NCBI RefSeq assembly: GCF_026212465.1
Contig: NC_080052.1
Coordinates: 12,497,121 to 12,561,120, forward strand
Length of the DNA: 64,000 nucleotides
Origin: Amaranthus tricolor
Taxonomy: Eukaryota > Streptophyta > Magnoliopsida > Caryophyllales > Amaranthaceae
Direction: 5' to 3'
The position numbers and the translations under genes are program-made. The notes under the pieces were generated by a model, which saw nothing but the letters and a program-made list of their open reading frames with translations, searched no databases and was not told where the DNA came from. Below are positions 42,531 through 56,850 of the stretch, one piece after another; position 1 is the stretch's first letter; each line of letters begins with the position of its first letter.

Positions 42531-45500
42531 AACAAGGATTAATGATCAAGAAACAATGAACAATGAATAAGAATCAATGATCGTTGAACAATGAAGGGTG
42601 AAGATTGAACAAGGATCAATGATCAATAAATAATAAAGGATTAACGATGAAAAAGGATCAATTTAATGATCAATGAACAATGAACAAAGATCAATGATCA
42701 ATCAACAATGAACAATGAACGATGAATACTGAACTAAGAACTATGAACAATGAATGATGCACAGTGAAAAATCAAAATGAAATAATGAAAAATAAATGAT
42801 GAACAACGAACAATGATTAATTATTAATGAATAATGAACGATGAAGATTGAACAAGGATCAATGTTCAATGAACAATGAAGGATGAACAATGAACAAAGA
42901 TCAATGTTGAATCAACAATGAACGATTAACAATGAACAGGGATCAATGATCATCGAAGAATGAACAAGGATCAATGATCAATGAACAATGTACGATAAAA
43001 AATGAACAAGGATCAATGATCATCGAACAATGATTGATGAGGAATGAACAAGTGTCGTTGATCAATGAACAATGCACGATGTATAATGAACAAGGATCAA
43101 TGATCTATGAACAATGAACGATGAACAATGAACAAGGATCAATGTTGAATCAAAAATGAACGATCAACAATGAACAAGGATCAATGATCATCGAACAATG
43201 ATTGATGAGGAATGAACAAGTGTCGTTGATCAATGAACAATGGTTGATGTACAATGAACAAGGATCAATGATCCATGAAAAATGAAGTATGAACAATGAA
43301 TAAGGATAAATCATCAACAAACAATGAACGATGAATAATGAACAAGGATTAATGATCAATGAACAATGAACAGAGCCATGAAAAATGAACTATAAACATT
43401 GAATAATGAATGATGAACAATGAAGAATGAACAAGAAATATTCAACAATAAATGATGACCAACGAACAGTGATTAATTATCAATGAACAATGAACGATGA
43501 AGATTGAACAGGGATCAATAATAATTGAACAATGAATAATGAAAAATGAACATTGAACAAGGAAAATTGATCAATAAACAATGAACGATGAAAAATGAAC
43601 TAGGATCAATGATCAACGGACTATGAACGATGAAAAATGAACAAGGATCAATGATCAACGAAAAATGAACAATGAACAATGAACAATGAATAATGAATGA
43701 TGAACAATGAACAGTGAACAAGGAACATTGAATAATGAATGATGAACAATTAAAATTATTGATAATTAATAAACAATGAACGATGAAGATTGAAGAAGGA
43801 TCAATGATCAGTCAACAATGAATGATGAAAAATGAATAAGAATCAATGAACAATGAACAATGAACAATAAATGATGAACAGCGAACAGTGATTAATTATC
43901 AATGTACAATGAATGATGAAGATTGAATAAGGATCTATGATAAATGAACAATGAACAGAACAATGAAAAATGAACTATAAACAATGAATAATGAATGATG
44001 AACAATGAACAATGAACAAGAAATATTGAACAATAAATGATGAACAACGAATAGTGAGGAATCATCAATGAACAATGAAAGATGAAGATTGAATAAAGAT
44101 CATTGATCAATGAACAATGAACAATGAACAATGAACAATGAACAAGGATCAATTATCATTAAAGAATCAACGATGAAGAATGAACAAGGATCAATGATCA
44201 ATAAACACTAAACGATTAACAATGAACAAGCATCCATATTAAACGAACTATGAACGATGAGCAATGAACAAGGATCAATGATGAATAAAATATAAAGGAT
44301 GAACTATGAACTAGGATCAAAGATTAACGGACTATGAACGATGACCAATGAACAAGGATCAATGATCAATGAAAAGTGAAGAATAACCAATGAACAATGA
44401 ACAATGAATGATGAACAATGAACAATGAACAATGAAGAATGAACAATGAATGATGAACAATGAACGATGAAGATTGAACAGGGATCAATGATTACTCAAC
44501 AATGAACGATGAACAATGAACAAGGATCAATGAACGTTGAACAATGAAGGGTGAAGATTGAACAAGGATCCATAATCAATAAATAATGAAGGATTAACGA
44601 TGAAAAAGGATCAATTTAATGATCAATGAACAATGAACGATGAACAATGAACAAGGATCAATGATCAATGAACAATGAACAATGAACGATGAATACTGAA
44701 CTATGAACTATGAACAATGAATGATGCACAATGAAAAATGAAAATGAAATAATGAACAATTAATTATGAACAACGAACAATGAATAAGGATCAATGATCA
44801 ATGAACAATGTACGATAAAAAATGAACAAGGATCAATGATCATCGAACAATGATTGATGAGGAATGAAAAAGTGTCGTTGATCAATGAACAATGGACGAT
44901 GTACAATGAACAAGGATCAATGATCAATGAACAATGAACTATGAACAATGAATAAGGATCAATGTTGAATCAACAATGAACGATGAATAATGAACAAGGA
45001 TCAATGATCATCGAAGAATTAACAAGGATCATTGATCAATGAACAATGTACGATAAAAAATGAACAAGGATCAATGATCATCGAACAATGATTGATGAGG
45101 AATGAACAAGTGTCGTTGATCAATGAACAATGGTTGATGTACAATGAACAAGGATCAATGATCCATGAAAAATGAAGTATGAACAATGAATAATGATCAA
45201 TGATCAACGAACAATGAACGATGAATAATGAATAAGGATCAATGATGAATGATGAATGATGAACAATGAAGAATGAACAGAACAATGAAAAATCAACTAT
45301 GAACATTGAATAATGAATGATGAATAGTGAACAATGAACAAGAAATATTGAACAATAAATTATGAACAACGAACAGTGATTAATTATCAATGAACATTGA
45401 ACGATGAAGATTGAACAAGGATCAATGATCAATGAACAATGAATAATGAACAATGAACAATGAACACGGAAAATTGATCAATAAACAATGAACGATGAAT

Positions 45501-45660
45501 AATGAACAAGGATTAACGATTAACAGACTATGAACGATGAAAAATGAACAAGGATCAATGATCAATGAACAATGAACAATGAAAAATGAACAATGAATGA
45601 TGAATGATGAACAATGAATAGTGAACAAGGAACATTGAACAATGAATGATGAACAATGAA
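42530..45660. repeat. Array block related to 25.8-28 kb
   Basis: The stretch after the 4.02-kb core switches to variants typical of the 26-28 kb region. Points 26243 and 43892 match at 17,649 bp, and 27104 and 44760 at 17,656 bp, a 7-bp change in offset. The sequence just after 42530 (AATAAGA then ATCAATG, ATCGTTG, AACAATG, AAGGGTG variants) matches that just after 27915. So the 4.02-kb core appears inserted or expanded between two arms of similar sequence. Confidence 0.6.
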
Positions 45661-45749
45661 AAATTATTGATTATTCATTAACAATGAACGATGAAGATTG
45701 AAGAAGGATCAATGATCAGTCAACAATGAATGATGAATAATGAACAAGG

Positions 45750-48700
45750 ATCAATGAACAATGAACAATGAACAATGAACAATGAACGATCAAAACTGAA
45801 CTATGAACAATGAACAATGAATGATGCACAATGAACAATGAACAAGAAATAATGAAGAATAAATGATGAACAGCGAACAGTGATTAATTATTAATGAACA
45901 ATGAACGATGAAGATAGAAAAAGGATTAATGATCAATGAATAATGAACGATAAACAATGAACAAGGATCAATGATCATTAAAGGAAGAATTTTGAAGAAT
46001 GAACAAGGATCACTGATCAGTAAACAATGAATGATTAATAATGAACAAGGATTAATGTTCAACGAACTATAAACGATGAACAATAAACAAGGATCAATGA
46101 TGAATGAACGATGAACATTGAATTATGAATAATGAACAATGTATGATGAACAATGAACAATGAACAATGAACAAGGATCAATGATTAATAAACGATGAAC
46201 AATGAACTATGAATAATGTACAATGAACATGGAAAAATGAACAATGAATGACGAACAATGAACAATGATTAATTATTAATGAAGAATGAACGATAAGGAT
46301 TGAACAAGTATCAATAATCAATGAACGATGAACAATGAACAAGGATCAATGATCATTGAAGAATGAACAAGGATCAATGATCAATGAACAATGAACGATA
46401 AAAAATGAACAAAGATCAATGATCATTGAACAATGGTTGATGCGGAATGAACAAGTGTCGTTGATACTTGAACAATGGGTGATGTACAATGAAGAAGGAT
46501 CATTGATCCATGAAAAATGAAGTATGAACAACGAATAAGAATCAATGATCAACGAACAATGAACGATGAATAATGAACAAGGATCAATGATCAATGAACA
46601 ATGAACAGAACGATGAAAAATGAACTATAAACATTGAATAATGAATGATGAACAATGAACAATGAACAAGAAATATTGAACAATGATCAATGAACAATGA
46701 ACGATGAAGATTGAACAAGGATCAATGATTAATGAACAATGAATAATGAACAATGAACAATGAACAAGGAAAATTGATCAATAAACAATGAACGATGAAC
46801 AATGAAGAAGGATAAACTATTAATGGACTAGGAACGATGAAAAATGAACAAGGATCAATGATCAATAAACAATAAACGATGAACAATGAACAATGAACAA
46901 TGAATGATGAACAATGAACAATGAATAATGAACAATGAAAAATTATTGATTATTAACAAACAATGAACGATGAAGATTGAAGAAGGATCAATGATCATTC
47001 AAGAATAAACGATGAATATTGAACAAGGATCAATGAACAATTAACAATGAACAATGAACAATGAACGATGAAAACTGAACTATGAACAATGAACAATGAA
47101 TGATGCACAATGAACAATAAACAAGAAATAATGAACAATAAATGATGAACAACGAACAGTGATTAATTATTAGTGAACAAAGAACGATGAAGATAGAAAA
47201 AGGATCAATGATCAATGAATAATGAACGATAAACAATGAACAAGGATCAATGATCATTAAAGAATGAATTATGAAGAATAAACAAGCATCAATCATCAGT
47301 AAACAATGAAGGATTAACAATGAACAAGGATCAACGTTCAACGAACTATGAACGATGAACAATGAACAACGATCAATGATGAATGAATGATGAACAATGA
47401 ACAATGATTAATTATTAATGAAGAATGAACGACAAGGATTGAACAAGTATCAATAATCAATGAACGATGAATAATGAACAAGGATCAATGATCATTGAAG
47501 AATGAACAAGGATCAATGATCAATGAACAATGAACGATAAAAAATGAACAAAGATCAATGATCATTGACGAATGAACGATGAAGAAAGAAGAAGGATCAA
47601 TGATCTATGATAAATGAAGGATGAACAATGAACAAGGATAAATGATCATTGAAAAATGAACAAAACGAATAGAACTGAACTATAAAAAATAAACAATGAA
47701 TGATGAACAATGAACAATGAACAAGAAATACTAAACAATAAATGAACAACAGCGAATAGTGATTAATTATCAATGTACCATGAATGATGAAGATTAAACA
47801 AGGATCAATGATCAATGAACAATGAATAATGAAACATGAACAAGGATCAATGATCATTGAAGAGTGAACGATGAAGAATGATCAAGGATCAACGATTATT
47901 GAAGAATGAACAATGTACAATGAACAAGGTTCAATGACCATTAAAGAATGAACAAGGATCAATGATCAATGAAAAATGTAGGATGAACAATGAACAAGGA
48001 TCAATAATAAACGAACAATGAACGATGAACAATGAACAAGGATAATTTATCAATGAACAATGAACAAAACAATAAAAAATGGACTATAAAAAATAAATAA
48101 TGAATGATGAAAAATGAACAATGAACAAGAAATATTGAACAAGACATGAGGAACAACAAACAGTGATTAATTATCAATGAACAATAAACGATAAAGATTA
48201 AACAAGTAGCAATGATCAATGAACAACGAATAACGAACAATGAACAATGAACAAGGATCAATGATCAATAAACAACGAACGATGAACAATGAATATGGAT
48301 CCATGTTCAACGAACTATGAACGATTAGTAATGAACAAGTATCAATGATGAATAAAAAAATATACGATGAATAATGAGCAAGGATCACTGATGAACGGAC
48401 TTTGAACGATGAACAATGATTAATGATCAATGATCAAAGAACAGTGAACAATGAACAATGAAAAATGAAAAAGGAATGATGAGCAATGAATAGTGAACAA
48501 GGAACAATGAAAAATGAATGATGAACAATGAACAATTAATGATTATTAATAAACAAAGAACGATGAACAATGAACAAGGATCAATGATCGTTGAAGAATG
48601 AAGGGTGAAGATGGAACAAGGATCAAGGATCAATAAATAATAAAGGATTAACGATGAACAAGGATCAATAATCAATGAACAATGAACGATTAACAATGGA

Positions 48701-49050
48701 CAAGGATCAATGAACAATAAACAATGAACAATGAACGATGAAAACATAACTATGAACTATGAACAATGAATGATGCACAATGAACAATGAACAAGAAATA
48801 ATGAACATTAAATGATGAACAAAAAACAGTAATTAATTATTAATGAACAATGAACGATGAAGATAGAACAAGGATCAATGATGATTAAAGAATGAATTAT
48901 GTAGAATAAACAAGGATCAACGATCAATAAAAAATGAATGATGAACAATGAACAAGGATCATTGTTCAACGAACTATGAACGATGAACAATGCACAATCA
49001 ACAAGTATCTATGATGAATGAACGATGAACATTGAATTATGAATAATGAA
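45750..49050. repeat. Array block related to 14.9-21 kb
   Basis: 45790-46083 matches 14933-15205 (offset 30,857 bp), and 47597-48990 matches 19617-20991 (offset about 27,999 bp, constant over at least 1.3 kb). Shared rare variants include the GAACAAAACGAATAG phase break and GAAACATG near 16834, 19833 and 47830. The two offsets show that material between the matched parts differs by almost 3 kb, about one unit of the 3.1-kb repeat of the left domain. Confidence 0.65.
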
Positions 49051-49223
49051 CAATGTATGATGAACAATAAACAATGAACAATGAACAGGGTTTAATGATT
49101 AATGACGATGAACAATGAACGATGAACAATTAACAAGTGTCGTTGATCAATGAACAATGATTGATGAACAATGAACACGGATCAATGATCAATATAAAAT
49201 GAAGGATGAACAATGAACAAGGA

Positions 49224-52017
49224 TCAATGATCAATGAACAATGAACAGAACAATGAAAAATGAACTATAAACAATGAATAATGAGTGATGAATAATGAAC
49301 AATGAACAAGAAATATTGAACAATAAATGATCAACAACGAATAGTGATGAATTATCAATGAATAATGAACGATGAAGATTGAACAAGGATCATTGATCAA
49401 TGAATAATGAACAATGAACAATGAACAAGGATCAATGATCATTGAACAATGATCGATGAAGAATGAACAAGGATCAATGATCAATAAACAATGAACGATG
49501 AACAAAAGAGCAAGGATACATGTGCAACAAACTAAGAATGATGAGAAATGAATAAGGATCAATGTTGAATAAAAAATAAACGATGAACAATGAACAAGGA
49601 TCAATGATTAACGGACTATGAACGTTGACCAATGAACAAGGATCAATGATCAATGCACAGTGAAGAATGACCAATGAACAATGAATAATGAAGGATGAAC
49701 AATGAACAATGAACAATGAACAAGGAACAATGAACAATGCATGATGAACACTGAACGATGAAGATTGAACAGGGATCAAGGATCCGTCAATAATGAACAA
49801 TGAACAATGAAAAAGGACCAATGATTGTTGAAGAATGAAGGGTGAAGATTGAACAAGGATCAAGGATCAATAAATAATGAAGGATTAACGATGAACAAGG
49901 ATCAATGATCAATGAACAATGAACGATTAACAATGGACATGGATCAATGAAAAATGAAAAATGAACAATGAACGATGAAAAGATAACTATGAACTATGAA
50001 CAATGAATGATGCACAATGAATAATGAACAAGAAATAATGAACAATAAATGATGAACAAAAAACAGTAATTAATTAGTAATGAAAAATGAACGATGAAGA
50101 TAGAACAAGGATCAATGATCATTAAAGAATGAGTTATGTAGAATAAACAAGGATCAAAGATCAATAAACAATGAATGATGAACAATGACCAAGGATCAAT
50201 GTTCAACGAACTATGAACGATGAATAATGCACAATCAACAAGGATCTATGATGAATGAACGATGAACATTGAATTATGAATAATGAACAATGTATGATGA
50301 ACAATGAACAATGAACAATGAACAGGGATTAATGATTAATGACGATCAACAATGAACGATCAACAATGAACAATGAACAAGTAAAATGGACAATGAATAA
50401 TAAACTATGAACAATGATTAATTATTAATGAAGAATGAACGATGGGGAATGAACAGCTATTAATACTTAATGAACGATGAACAATGAACAAGGATCAATG
50501 ATCATTGAAGAATGAACGATGAACAATTAACAAGTGTCGTTGATCAATGAACACTGACTGATTAACAATGAACACGGATCAATGATTAATAAAAAATGAA
50601 GGATGAACAATGAACAAGCATCAATGATCAATGAACAATGAACAGAACAATGAAAAATGAACTATAAACAATGAATAATGAGTGATGAATAATGAACAAT
50701 GAACAAGAAATATTGAACAATAAATGATCAACAACGAATAGTGATGAATTATCAATGAACAATGAACGATGAAGATTGAACAATGATCATTGATCAATGA
50801 ATAATGAACAATGAACAATGAACAAGGATCAATGATCATTGAACAATGATCGATGAAGAATGAACAAGGATCAATGATCAATAAACAATGAATGATGAAC
50901 AAAAGAGCAAGGATACATGTGCAACAAACTAAGAATGATGAGAAATGAATAAGGATCAATGTTGAATAAAAAATAAACGATGAACAATGAACAAGGATCA
51001 ATGATTAACGGACTATGAACGTTGACCAATGAACAAGGATCAATGATCAATGCACAGTGAAGAATGACCAATGAACAATGAATAATGAAGGATGAACAAT
51101 GAACAATGAACAATGAACAAGGAACAATGAACAATGCATGATGAACACTGAACGATGAAGATTGAACAGGGATCAAGGATCCGTCAATAATGAACAATGA
51201 ACAATGAAAAAGGACCAATGATTGTTGAAGAATGAAGGGTGAAGATTGAACAAGGATCAAGGATCAATAAATAATGAAGGATTAACGATGAACAAGGATC
51301 AATGATCAATGAACAATGAACGATTAACAATGGACATGGATCAATGAAAAATGAAAAATGAACAATGAACGATGAAAAGATAACTATGAACTATGAACAA
51401 TGAATGATGCACAATGAATAATGAACAAGAAATAATGAACAATAAATGATGAACAAAAAACAGTAATTAATTAGTAATGAAAAATGAACGATGAAGATAG
51501 AACAAGGATCAATGATCATTAAAGAATGAGTTATGTAGAATAAACAAGGATCAAAGATCAATAAACAATGAATGATGAACAATGACCAAGGATCAATGTT
51601 CAACGAACTATGAACGATGAATAATGCACAATCAACAAGGATCTATGATGAATGAACGATGAACATTGAATTATGAATAATGAACAATGTATGATGAACA
51701 ATGAACAATGAACAATGAACAGGGATTAATGATTAATGACGATCAACAATGAACGATCAACAATGAACAATGAACAAGTAAAATGGACAATGAATAATAA
51801 ACTATGAACAATGATTAATTATTAATGAAGAATGAACGATGGGGAATGAACAGCTATTAATACTTAATGAACGATGAACAATGAACAAGGATCAATGATC
51901 ATTGAAGAATGAACGATGAACAATTAACAAGTGTCGTTGATCAATGAACACTGACTGATTAACAATGAACACGGATCAATGATTAATAAAAAATGAAGGA
52001 TGAACAATGAACAAGCA
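49224..52017. repeat. Two adjacent near-identical 1,397-bp copies
   Basis: 49224-50620 and 50621-52017 align end to end with an exact offset of 1,397 bp. The GATGCAC landmark is at 50009 and 51406. Only a few substitutions are visible by eye, including C at 49496 versus T at 50893. No length change was noticed between the copies. The similarity begins slightly before 49224 and fades after about 52200. It is either a very recent tandem duplication or, less likely, an assembly duplication. Confidence 0.85.
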
Positions 52018-55000
52018 TCAATGATCAATGAACAATCAACAGAACAATGAAAAATGAACTATAAACAATGAATAATGACTGATGAATAATGAACAATGAA
52101 CAAGAAATATTGAACAATAAATGATCAACAACGAATAGTGATGAATTATCAATGAACAATGAACGATGAAGATTGAACAAGGATCATTGATCAATGAATA
52201 ATGAACAATGAACAATGAACAATGAACAATGAACAATGAACAATGAACAAGGATCAATGATCATTGAAGAATGATCGATGAAGAATGAAAAAGGATCAAT
52301 GATCAGTAAACAATGAACGATGAACAAATAAAAAAGGATCCATGAGCAACAAACTAAATATGATGAGTAATGAATAAGGATCAATGATGAATAAAAAATA
52401 GTGAACAATGAACAAGGATCAATGATTGACGGACTATGAACGTTGACCAATGAACAAGGATCAATGATCAATGCAAAGTGAAGAATGACCAATAAACAAT
52501 GAATAATGAAGGATGAACAATGAACAATGAACAAGGAACAATGAAGAATGAATGTTCAACACTGAACGATGAAGATTGAACAGGGATCAAGGATCAGTCA
52601 ATAATGAACGATCAACAATGAAAAAAGATCAATGATCGTTGAAGAATGCAGGGTGATGATTGCACAAGGATCAAGGTACAATAAATAATGAAGGATTAAC
52701 GATGAACAAGGATCAATGATCGTTGAAGAATGAAGGGTGAAGATGGAACAAGGATCAAGGATCAATAAATAATAAAGGATTAACGATGAACAAGGATCAA
52801 TGATCAATGAACAATGAACGATTAACAATGGACAAGGATCAATGAACAATGAACAATGAACAATGAACGATGAAAACATAACTATGAACTATGAACAATG
52901 AATAATGCACAATGAACAATGAACAAGAAATAATGAACATTAAATGATGAACAACAAACAGTAATTAATTTTTAATGAACAATGAACGATGAAGATAGAA
53001 CAAGGATCAATGATGATTAAAGAATGAATTATGTAGAATAAACAAGGATCAATGATCAATAAAAAATGAATGATGAACAATGAACAAGGATCAATGTTCA
53101 ACGAACTATGAACGATGAACAATGCACAATCAACAAGGATCTATGATGAATGAACGATGAACATTGGATTATGAATAATGAACAATGTATGATGAACAAT
53201 AAACAATGAACAATGAACAGGGTTTAATGATTAATGACGATGAACAATTAACAAGTGTCGTTGATCAATGAACAATGATTGATGAACAATGAACACGGAT
53301 CAATGATCAATATAAAATGAAGGATGAACAATGAAAAAGGATCAATGATCAATGAACAATGAACAGAACAATGAAAAATGAACTATAAACAATGAATAAT
53401 GAGTAATGAATAATGAACAATGAACAAGAAATATTGAACAATAAATGATCAACAACGAATAGCGATGAATTATCAATGAACAATGAACGATGAAGATTGA
53501 ACATGGATCATTGATCAATGAATAATGAACAATGAACAATGAACAAGGATCAATGATCATTGAAGAATGATCGATGAAGAATGAACAAGGATCAATGATC
53601 AATAAACAATGAACGATGAACAAATGAGCAAGGATACATGTGCAACAAACTAAGAATGATGAGAAATGAATAAGGATCAATGTTGAATAAAAAATAAACG
53701 ATGAGCAATGAACAAGGATCAATGATTAACGGACTATGAACGTTGACCAATGAACAAGGATCAATGATCAATGCACAGTGAAGAATGACCAATGAGCAAT
53801 GAATAATGAAGGATGAACAATGAACAATGAACAAGGAACAATGAACAATGAATGATGAACACTGAACGATGAAGATTGAACAGGGATCAAGGATCCGTCA
53901 ATAATGAACGATGAACAATGAAAAAGGATCAATGATCGTTGAAGAATGAAGGGTGAAGATTGAACAAGGATCAAGGATCAATAAATAATGAAGGATTAAC
54001 GATGAACAAGGATCAATGATCAATGAACAATGAACGATTAACAATGGACATGGATCAATGAAAAATGAAAAATGAACAATGAACGATGAAAAGATAACTA
54101 TGAATTATGAACAATGAATGATGCACAATGAATAATGAACAAGAAATAATGAACAATAAATGATGAACAAAAAACAGTAATTAATTAGTAATGAAAAATG
54201 AACGATGAAGATAGAACAAGGATCAATGATCATTAAAGAATGAGTTATGTAGAATAAACAAGGATCAAAGATCAATAAACAATGAATGATGAACAATGAA
54301 CAAGGATCAATGTTCAACGAACTATGAACGATGAATAATGCACAATCAAGAAGGATCTATGATGAATGAACGATGAACATTGAATTATAAATAATAAACA
54401 ATGTATGATGAACAATGAACAATGAACAATGAACAGGGATTAATGATTAATGACGATCAACAATGAACGATCAACAATGAACAATGAACAAGTAAAATGG
54501 ACAATGAATAATGAACTATGAACAATGATTAATTATTAATAAAGAATGAACGATGGGGAATGAACAACTATTAATACTTAATGAACGATGAACAATTAAC
54601 AAGGATCAATGATCATTGAAGAATGAACGATGAACAATTAACAAGTGTCGTTGATCAATGAACAATAATTGATTAACAATGAACACGGATAATGATTAAT
54701 AAAAAATGAAGGATGAACAATGAACAAGCATCAATGATCAATGAACAATCAACAGAACAATGAAAAATGAACTATAAACAATGAATAATGAGTGATGAAT
54801 AATGAACAATGAACAAGAAATATTGAACAATAAATGATCAACAACGAATAGTGATGAATTATCAATGAACAATGAACGATGAAGATTGAACAAGGATCAT
54901 TGATCAATGAATAATGAACAATGAACAATGAACAATGAACAATGAACAATGAACAATGAACAAGGATCAATGATCATTGAAGAATGATCGATGAAGAATG

Positions 55001-56850
55001 AAAAAGGATCAATGATCAGTAAACAATGAACGATGAACAAATAAAAAAGGATCCATGAGCAACAAACTAAATATGATGAGTAATGAATAAGGATCAATGA
55101 TGAATAAAAAATAAACGATGAACAATGAACAAGGATCAATGATTGACGGACTATGAACGTTGACCAATGAACAAGGATCAATGATCAATGCACAGTGAAG
55201 AATGACCAATAAACAATGAATAATGAAGGATGAACAATGAACAATGAACAAGGAACAATGAAGAATGAATGTTGAACACTTAACGATGAAGATTGAACAG
55301 GGATCAAGGATCAGTCAATAATGAACGATGAACAATGAAAAAAGATCAATGATCGTTGAAGAATGCAGGGTGATGATTGAACAAGGATCAAGGTACAATA
55401 AATAATGAAGGATTAACGATGAACAAGGATCAATGATCGTTGAAGAATGAAGGGTGAAGATGGAACAAGGATCAAGGATCAATAAATAATAAAGGATTAA
55501 CGATGAACAAGGATCAATGATCAATGAACAATGAACGATTAACAATGGACAAGGATCAATGAACAATGAACAATGAACAATGAACGATGAAAACATAACT
55601 ATGAACTATGAACAATGAATGATGCACAATGAACAATGAACAAGAAATAATGAACATTAAATGATGAACAACAAACAGTAATTAATTATTAATGAACAAT
55701 GAACGATGAAGATAGAACAAGGATCAATGATGATTAAAGAATGAATTATGTAGAATAAACAAGGATCAATGATCAATAAAAAATAAATGATGAACAATGA
55801 ACAAGGATCAATGTTCAACGAACTATGAACGATGAACAATGCACAATCAACAAGGATCTATGATGAATGAACGATGAACATTGGATTATGAATAATGAAC
55901 AATGTATGATGAACAATAAACAATGAACAATGAACAGGGTTTAATGATTAATGACGATGAACAATGAACGATGAACAATTAACAAGTGTCGTTGATCAAT
56001 GAACAATGATTGATGAACAATGAACACGGATCAATGATCAATATAAAATGAAGGATGAACAATGAACAAGGATCAATGATCAATGAACAATGAACAGAAC
56101 AATGAAAAATGAACTGCAAACAATGAATAATGAGTAATGAATAATGAAAAATGAACAAGAAATATTGAACAATAAATGATCAACAACGAATAGTGATGAA
56201 TTATCAATGAACAATGAACGATGAAGATTGAACAAGGATCATTGATCAATGAATAATGAACAATGAACAATGAACAAGGATCAATGATCATTGATGAATG
56301 ATCGATGAAGAATGAACAAGGATCAATGATCAATAAACAATGAACGATGAACAAATGAGCAAGGATACATGTAAAACAAACTAAGAATGATGAGAAATGA
56401 ATAAGGATCAATGTTGAATAAAAAATAAACGATGAGCAATGAACAAGGATCAATGATTAACGGACTATGAACGTTGACCAATGAACAAGGATCAATGATC
56501 AATGCACAGTGAAGAATGACCAATGAACAATGAATAATGAAGGATGAACAATGAACAATGAACAAGGAACAATGAACATTGAATGATGAACACTGAACGA
56601 TGAAGATTGAACAGGGATCAAGGATCCGTCAATAATGAACGATGAACAATGAAAGAAGATCAATGATCGTTGAAGAATGCAGGGTGATGATTGAACAAGG
56701 ATCAAGGATCAATAAATAATGAAGGATTAACGATGAACAAGGATCAATGATCAATGAACAATGAACGATTAACAATGGACAAGGATCAATGAACAATGAA
56801 CAATGAACAATGAACGATGAAAAGATAACTATGAACTATGAACAATGAAT
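51391..56850. repeat. Higher-order repeat domain, period about 2.71-2.73 kb
   Basis: GATGCAC landmarks at 51406, 54120 and 56851 give periods of 2,714 and 2,731 bp. Internal offsets are 2,713, 2,714, 2,717 and 2,731 bp. The step from 2,717 to 2,731 is 14 bp: an extra AACAATG plus AACGATG near 55965, absent near 53240. The one-base step is a missing C in a GGATCAATG context near 54690. Each unit is roughly two 1.4-kb halves related to the 1,397-bp pair. Confidence 0.8.

Noticed and set aside
45019..45453. Family of minus-strand open frames repeated in the 4-kb units and related blocks, resembling a multigene membrane-protein family
   Set aside because: The similarity comes from higher-order duplication of the satellite. 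The peptides have the same FIVHCSL cycle as everywhere else and no domain.
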